DNA from: Spirochaetaceae bacterium
GTDB taxonomy: Bacteria > Spirochaetota > Spirochaetia > Treponematales > Breznakiellaceae
Reading direction: 5' to 3'
DNA: 23,354 nt
Assembly: GCA_031255115.1 (NCBI GenBank)
Contig: JAIRTD010000249.1
Span: 1-23,354 of the forward strand
Shown: positions 21,078 to 23,354 of the stretch, one piece after another
Position numbering within the stretch: position 1 is the first letter of the stretch
How the letters are laid out: each line of letters begins with the position of its first letter
Made by a program: the position numbers and the translations under genes
The notes under the pieces: model-generated
What the model saw: only the letters and a program-made list of their open reading frames with translations
Database searches by the model: none
What the model was told of the DNA's origin: nothing

Positions 21078-21142
21078 CAGGGACAGATAGAATCCCCCGA
21101 AAAGTTTTGGTTCCCTTTTAAAATAGCTCATTTTGTCCCCTG
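21078..21142. repeat. REP-like 65-bp inverted-repeat element
   Basis: CAGGGACA (21078-21085) and TGTCCCCTG (21134-21142) are near-perfect inverted ends of a non-coding segment. Both arms, read inwards, go from CAGGG(G)ACA into A-rich sequence. GGGACAGA-type ends are common in REP elements mobilised by Y1 transposases of the IS200/IS605 superfamily (general knowledge). No transposase is in the window. Confidence 0.5.
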
Positions 21143-21221
21143 TCAGGAGATAACCTAAACAAACGTATAGCATGAAAGGCAACTTTTTTTACTATTTATA
21201 ATATTTTTCTGGTTATTTTGG

Positions 21222-21249
21222 TTGACGAGAAAAATTCATGTGTAATAAT
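21222..21249 (+). promoter_or_regulatory. Promoter of the mraZ division cluster
   Basis: TTGACG (21222-21227) and AATAAT (21244-21249) are 16 bp apart, and the -10 has an extended TG one base upstream. It is followed by the MraZ operator. The surrounding region (21180-21260) is strikingly AT-rich compared with the rest of the window. Confidence 0.6.
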
Positions 21250-21257
21250 GTATATAT

Positions 21258-21287
21258 GTGGATAAAAATGGGATAAAGTTGGATAAA
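21258..21287 (+). promoter_or_regulatory. MraZ operator: three phased GGATAAA repeats
   Basis: GGATAAA occurs at 21260-21266, 21271-21277 and 21281-21287, each preceded by T(G), with 11- and 10-bp periods. MraZ is known to bind short direct repeats (TGGG or AAAGTGG-type) spaced by about one helical turn in front of its own operon. The third repeat also sits where the ribosome site of mraZ should be, so binding could block translation-competent mRNA formation. Confidence 0.8.
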
Positions 21288-21292
21288 GTGTT

Positions 21293-21754
21293 ATGAGCTA
21301 TTTAAGCGGAAAGTACACCAACACCCTGGACGACAAGGGCCGCCTCAGTCTGCCGTCCCGCCTCAGGGCGGAACTCGAAAGCGGCGTTCTTGTGGTCAAA
21401 GAAGGCGAGGACCACTGCCTCTGGGCCTATCCGCCTGACGAGTGGAAGGAACTTTCCCAGGCGCTTATCGCGTCCACCAATCCCCTGCTGCCCGAGGACA
21501 GGCTTATAAGGCGCCGTTTTTTGGGCAGCGCCCAGGAGATAGAAATAGACAAGGCCGGCCGTATATCCCTGCCCCAGGCCCTGCGGGAAGCCGCTTCGCT
21601 TTCCAGGGAATGTGTGATTCTCGGCCAGAACGACTATATAGAAATTTGGGATGCCGGAGAGTACAGCCGCTATGTGGAATCAATGGAGGGAGACTACCAG
21701 GCCGCCCTCGAAAAACTGGGGAACGCCATGAAGCAAAACCGGGGGCGGCCGTGA
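21293..21754 (+). CDS. mraZ: Transcriptional regulator MraZ
   Basis: MraZ is the nucleoid-associated regulator at the head of division/cell-wall clusters. The 153-residue protein consists of two SpoVT/AbrB-like halves, each with the family DXXXR signature: DDKGRLSLPSRLR (13-25) and DKAGRISLPQALR. The ATG at 21293 begins MSYLSGKYTNTLDDKGR, exactly as expected. GGATAAAG, the last operator repeat, is the only ribosome-site-like sequence (GGA about 9 nt upstream). The stop overlaps the rsmH start by 1 nt (TGATG). Autoregulation is supported by the phased repeats just upstream. Confidence 0.97.
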   Translation: MSYLSGKYTNTLDDKGRLSLPSRLRAELESGVLVVKEGEDHCLWAYPPDEWKELSQALIASTNPLLPEDRLIRRRFLGSAQEIEIDKAGRISLPQALREAASLSRECVILGQNDYIEIWDAGEYSRYVESMEGDYQAALEKLGNAMKQNRGRP

Positions 21755-22713
21755 TGGATATTGTTCATACTCCGGTGCTTCTCGAAGAAACCGTACAGTA
21801 CCTTGGCCCCCGCTCGGAGGCCGAACTTATGATAGACGCCACGCTGGGCGAGGGCGGCCACAGTTACGCTTTTCTTTCCCGCTTTCCCGGCCTTCGCGTC
21901 ATAGGCCTGGACGCCGACCCGGAGATTCTTGCCATAGCAAGGGAGCGGCTTAAAGAATTTGGCGAACGGATCCGCTTTTATTCCCTTTGGTCCCATGATT
22001 TTTTTGCCAGGCCGCCTGAGGGTGCGGAAAGGCCCGATACCATACTCATCGATTTGGGGGTGAGTGTTTTTCACTACGAAAAGAGCGGCAGGGGTTTTAG
22101 TTTTAGAAAGGATGAAGACCTTGATATGCGCATAGACCCTTCGCGGGGCGAAAGCGCCGCCGAACTCATAGGAAAAATAGGCGAAAAGGAACTTGCCGAC
22201 CTTATTTACCTCTACGCCGGAGAACGGTATTCCCGCCGCATCGCCAGGGCCATAGTGGAGGCGAGGCGTCAGGGGGCGATACGGCGTTCCGCCGCGCTGG
22301 CCGCCATAGTGGGCAGGGCGGTGCCGTTTAGGGGCGCCTTTCATCCGGCGACCAAGACCTTCCAGGCCCTCCGCATGGCGGTCAACGGCGAACTGGAACG
22401 GCTTCCTTCCCTGCTCGAAGGGGCGCTTAAAAACCTCAAGGCCGGGGGCAGAATGGGCGTCATCAGCTTCCATTCGGCGGAAGACCGCATTGTCAAGAAT
22501 TTTTTCAGGGACCGGAGCAAAAGCAGGACCGGCGGCCGGGACTCTATCTCTTTCCCGGATACGCCGATACTTAAAGACAGGGGTTACGGAACGGTACATT
22601 CCCTGACCCGCAAAGCCCTTGGTCCGGGCGAAGAAGAAATACGGGCCAATCCGCCGTCCAGGAGCGCCAAACTCAGGGTAGTGGAAAAAATCCAGGATGA
22701 GGCTGCGTCATGA
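21754..22713 (+). CDS. rsmH: 16S rRNA (cytosine(1402)-N4)-methyltransferase RsmH (MraW)
   Basis: RsmH N4-methylates C1402 in the 16S rRNA decoding site. The 319-residue protein starts MDIVHTPVLLEE and has the SAM-binding DATLGEGGHS (28-37), IGLDADPEIL, the family block DTILIDLGVSVFHYEKSGRGFSF, ATKTFQALRMAVNGEL and GVISFHSAEDRIVKNFF. The ATG at 21754 is fixed by the TGATG junction with mraZ and GGGGG about 9 nt upstream. The long upstream open frame lies inside mraZ. Isoleucine is coded by ATA in 12 of 22 cases. It overlaps ftsL by 4 nt (ATGA). Confidence 0.97.
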   Translation: MDIVHTPVLLEETVQYLGPRSEAELMIDATLGEGGHSYAFLSRFPGLRVIGLDADPEILAIARERLKEFGERIRFYSLWSHDFFARPPEGAERPDTILIDLGVSVFHYEKSGRGFSFRKDEDLDMRIDPSRGESAAELIGKIGEKELADLIYLYAGERYSRRIARAIVEARRQGAIRRSAALAAIVGRAVPFRGAFHPATKTFQALRMAVNGELERLPSLLEGALKNLKAGGRMGVISFHSAEDRIVKNFFRDRSKSRTGGRDSISFPDTPILKDRGYGTVHSLTRKALGPGEEEIRANPPSRSAKLRVVEKIQDEAAS

Positions 22714-23000
22714 AACGTTTTCTGCTTTATGTCTTTGCTTTTACCGTTCCCCTTATGCTGGGCCTTGTGGCCTGGCAGTCCCTGCGTTATACGGCAGTAG
22801 AAAAAGAAATCGCCCGCCTTGAGGAGGCTCAGCGGGAATGGATAGACAGCAATAAAAGGCTTATCGCCGGCATAGCCGTGCTTTCGTCGGCTGAACGTAT
22901 TGAACATATAGCCCGGGAAGAGCTCAGGCTGGTTAAAAAGGAACCCGAAGAGGTTCTCCAGATACGCATTGAGGGAGGGAAGGGGAGTGACGGCAGATAG
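22710..23000 (+). CDS. ftsL: FtsL-like cell division protein
   Basis: The 96-residue protein has the FtsL layout: a very short cytoplasmic start, one membrane helix (about 4-23, FLLYVFAFTVPLMLGLVAW) and a periplasmic coiled coil (about 28-60, AVEKEIARLEEAQREWIDSNKRL), then an IEHIAREELRLVKK stretch typical of FtsL/DivIC proteins. FtsL works with FtsB and FtsQ to activate septal peptidoglycan synthesis. Sequence identity in this family is low, so the call rests on topology and on position between rsmH and murF. Start and stop overlap both neighbours (4 nt with rsmH, 14 nt with murF). Confidence 0.85.
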   Translation: MKRFLLYVFAFTVPLMLGLVAWQSLRYTAVEKEIARLEEAQREWIDSNKRLIAGIAVLSSAERIEHIAREELRLVKKEPEEVLQIRIEGGKGSDGR

Positions 23001-23354
23001 AGAGGGCTTCTTAAAACCAAGCGGCCTTGCCCGTAGTCTCAACGCGGATTTTCTCTGCTGTTCCGGCCCGGCTCATGGTCCCCGCGCCGAAGAAAGTTTT
23101 AGTTCCGTCTCTATTGATTCACGCAGCGTCGGAGAGGGCGCTCTCTTTGTCGCGTTAAAGGGAAGCGCCGACGACGGGCACAAGTACGTTGCCAGCGCCT
23201 TTGAAAAGGGCGCCCGGGCCGCCCTGGTCTGCCGCGCCTCGCTCGACAAAAACGAATACGGCCTCAGGGACAGCCTTGACAAGGGTTCGCTCATTGCCGT
23301 GGACGATACACTCAGGGGCCTGCAGGACGCCGCGAGAATTTATCTTGAACAGTT
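22987..23354 (+). CDS. murF: UDP-N-acetylmuramoyl-tripeptide--D-alanyl-D-alanine ligase (MurF), 5' part
   Basis: The frame is open from GTG 22987 to the window end (122 codons). It shows the N-terminal Mur ligase domain: SIDSRSVGEGALFVALKG, then DDGHKYVASAFEKGARAALV, and VDDTLRGLQDAARIYLEQ. MurE shares the first blocks, but the VDDTLxxLQ block and the position after ftsL favour MurF, which adds D-Ala-D-Ala to the peptidoglycan precursor in the cytoplasm. GGAAGGGG immediately upstream of GTG serves as ribosome site. The start overlaps the end of ftsL by 14 nt. The ATP-binding and catalytic parts lie beyond the window. Confidence 0.85.
   Translation, partial: MTADREGFLKPSGLARSLNADFLCCSGPAHGPRAEESFSSVSIDSRSVGEGALFVALKGSADDGHKYVASAFEKGARAALVCRASLDKNEYGLRDSLDKGSLIAVDDTLRGLQDAARIYLEQ

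Noticed and set aside
20772..21158. A 128-codon plus-strand frame opposite the small unknown protein.
   Set aside because: It is antisense to the TGATG-coupled minus-strand pair and extends through the REP-like element without any ribosome site.
21442..21753. An N-terminal extension of RsmH starting inside mraZ.
   Set aside because: The extension overlaps mraZ out of frame, while MDIVHTPVLLEE at 21754 matches the family start and forms a TGATG junction.

Overview
The window looks like a chromosome segment of a spirochaete, most likely a Treponema-type (Treponematales) bacterium with a GC-rich genome, perhaps from an insect gut. The reasons are two adjacent FlaA flagellar-sheath genes, a mraZ-rsmH-ftsL-murF division cluster, a YbbR/c-di-AMP cluster linked to dxs and folP, and a 29-residue AURKAIP1/COX24-type ribosomal protein gene. 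The genus is inference; no rRNA is present to confirm it.

Layout. Positions 1-1467 hold the 3' part of lon (+), which converges on a GT4-type glycosyltransferase (1527-2660, -). From 2745 rightwards lies a tight DNA-metabolism run: nrdR, an Fe-S uracil-DNA glycosylase with an 18-bp tandem repeat in its 5' part, and priA. Next come a DtxR/MntR-family metalloregulator with its own promoter and a palindromic candidate operator, and an NSUN-like RNA m5C methyltransferase. From 16678 leftwards to 7442 runs a ten-gene minus-strand operon: dxs, folP, cdaA, ybbR, acpS, a DUF2225 gene, truA, and a lipoprotein/permease/ATPase importer of the BtuFCD/FecBCD type. Its genes overlap or are 1-15 nt apart, and one promoter is seen in front of dxs.

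Between the dxs promoter and 17181 lies a self-contained 29-codon gene on the minus strand, with its own promoter, leader hairpin, strong Shine-Dalgarno and rho-independent terminator. To the right are an unrecognised exported protein (17181-18137) and two flaA genes behind a full-consensus sigma-70 promoter. A 374-bp non-coding stretch (19700-20073) follows, carrying two copies of a palindromic element. Then comes a two-gene minus-strand unit of unknown function (PD-(D/E)XK-like/winged-helix protein plus an 83-residue protein), a REP-like inverted repeat, and the division cluster with a typical MraZ operator. The window ends inside murF.

Themes: translational coupling (ATGA and TGATG junctions) is used throughout. 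Three promoters place transcription starts at or within a few bases of the start codon, suggesting leaderless mRNAs. ATA is the commonest isoleucine codon in rsmH despite the GC-rich sequence. No tRNA, rRNA, CRISPR array, intact insertion sequence or phage gene was seen.
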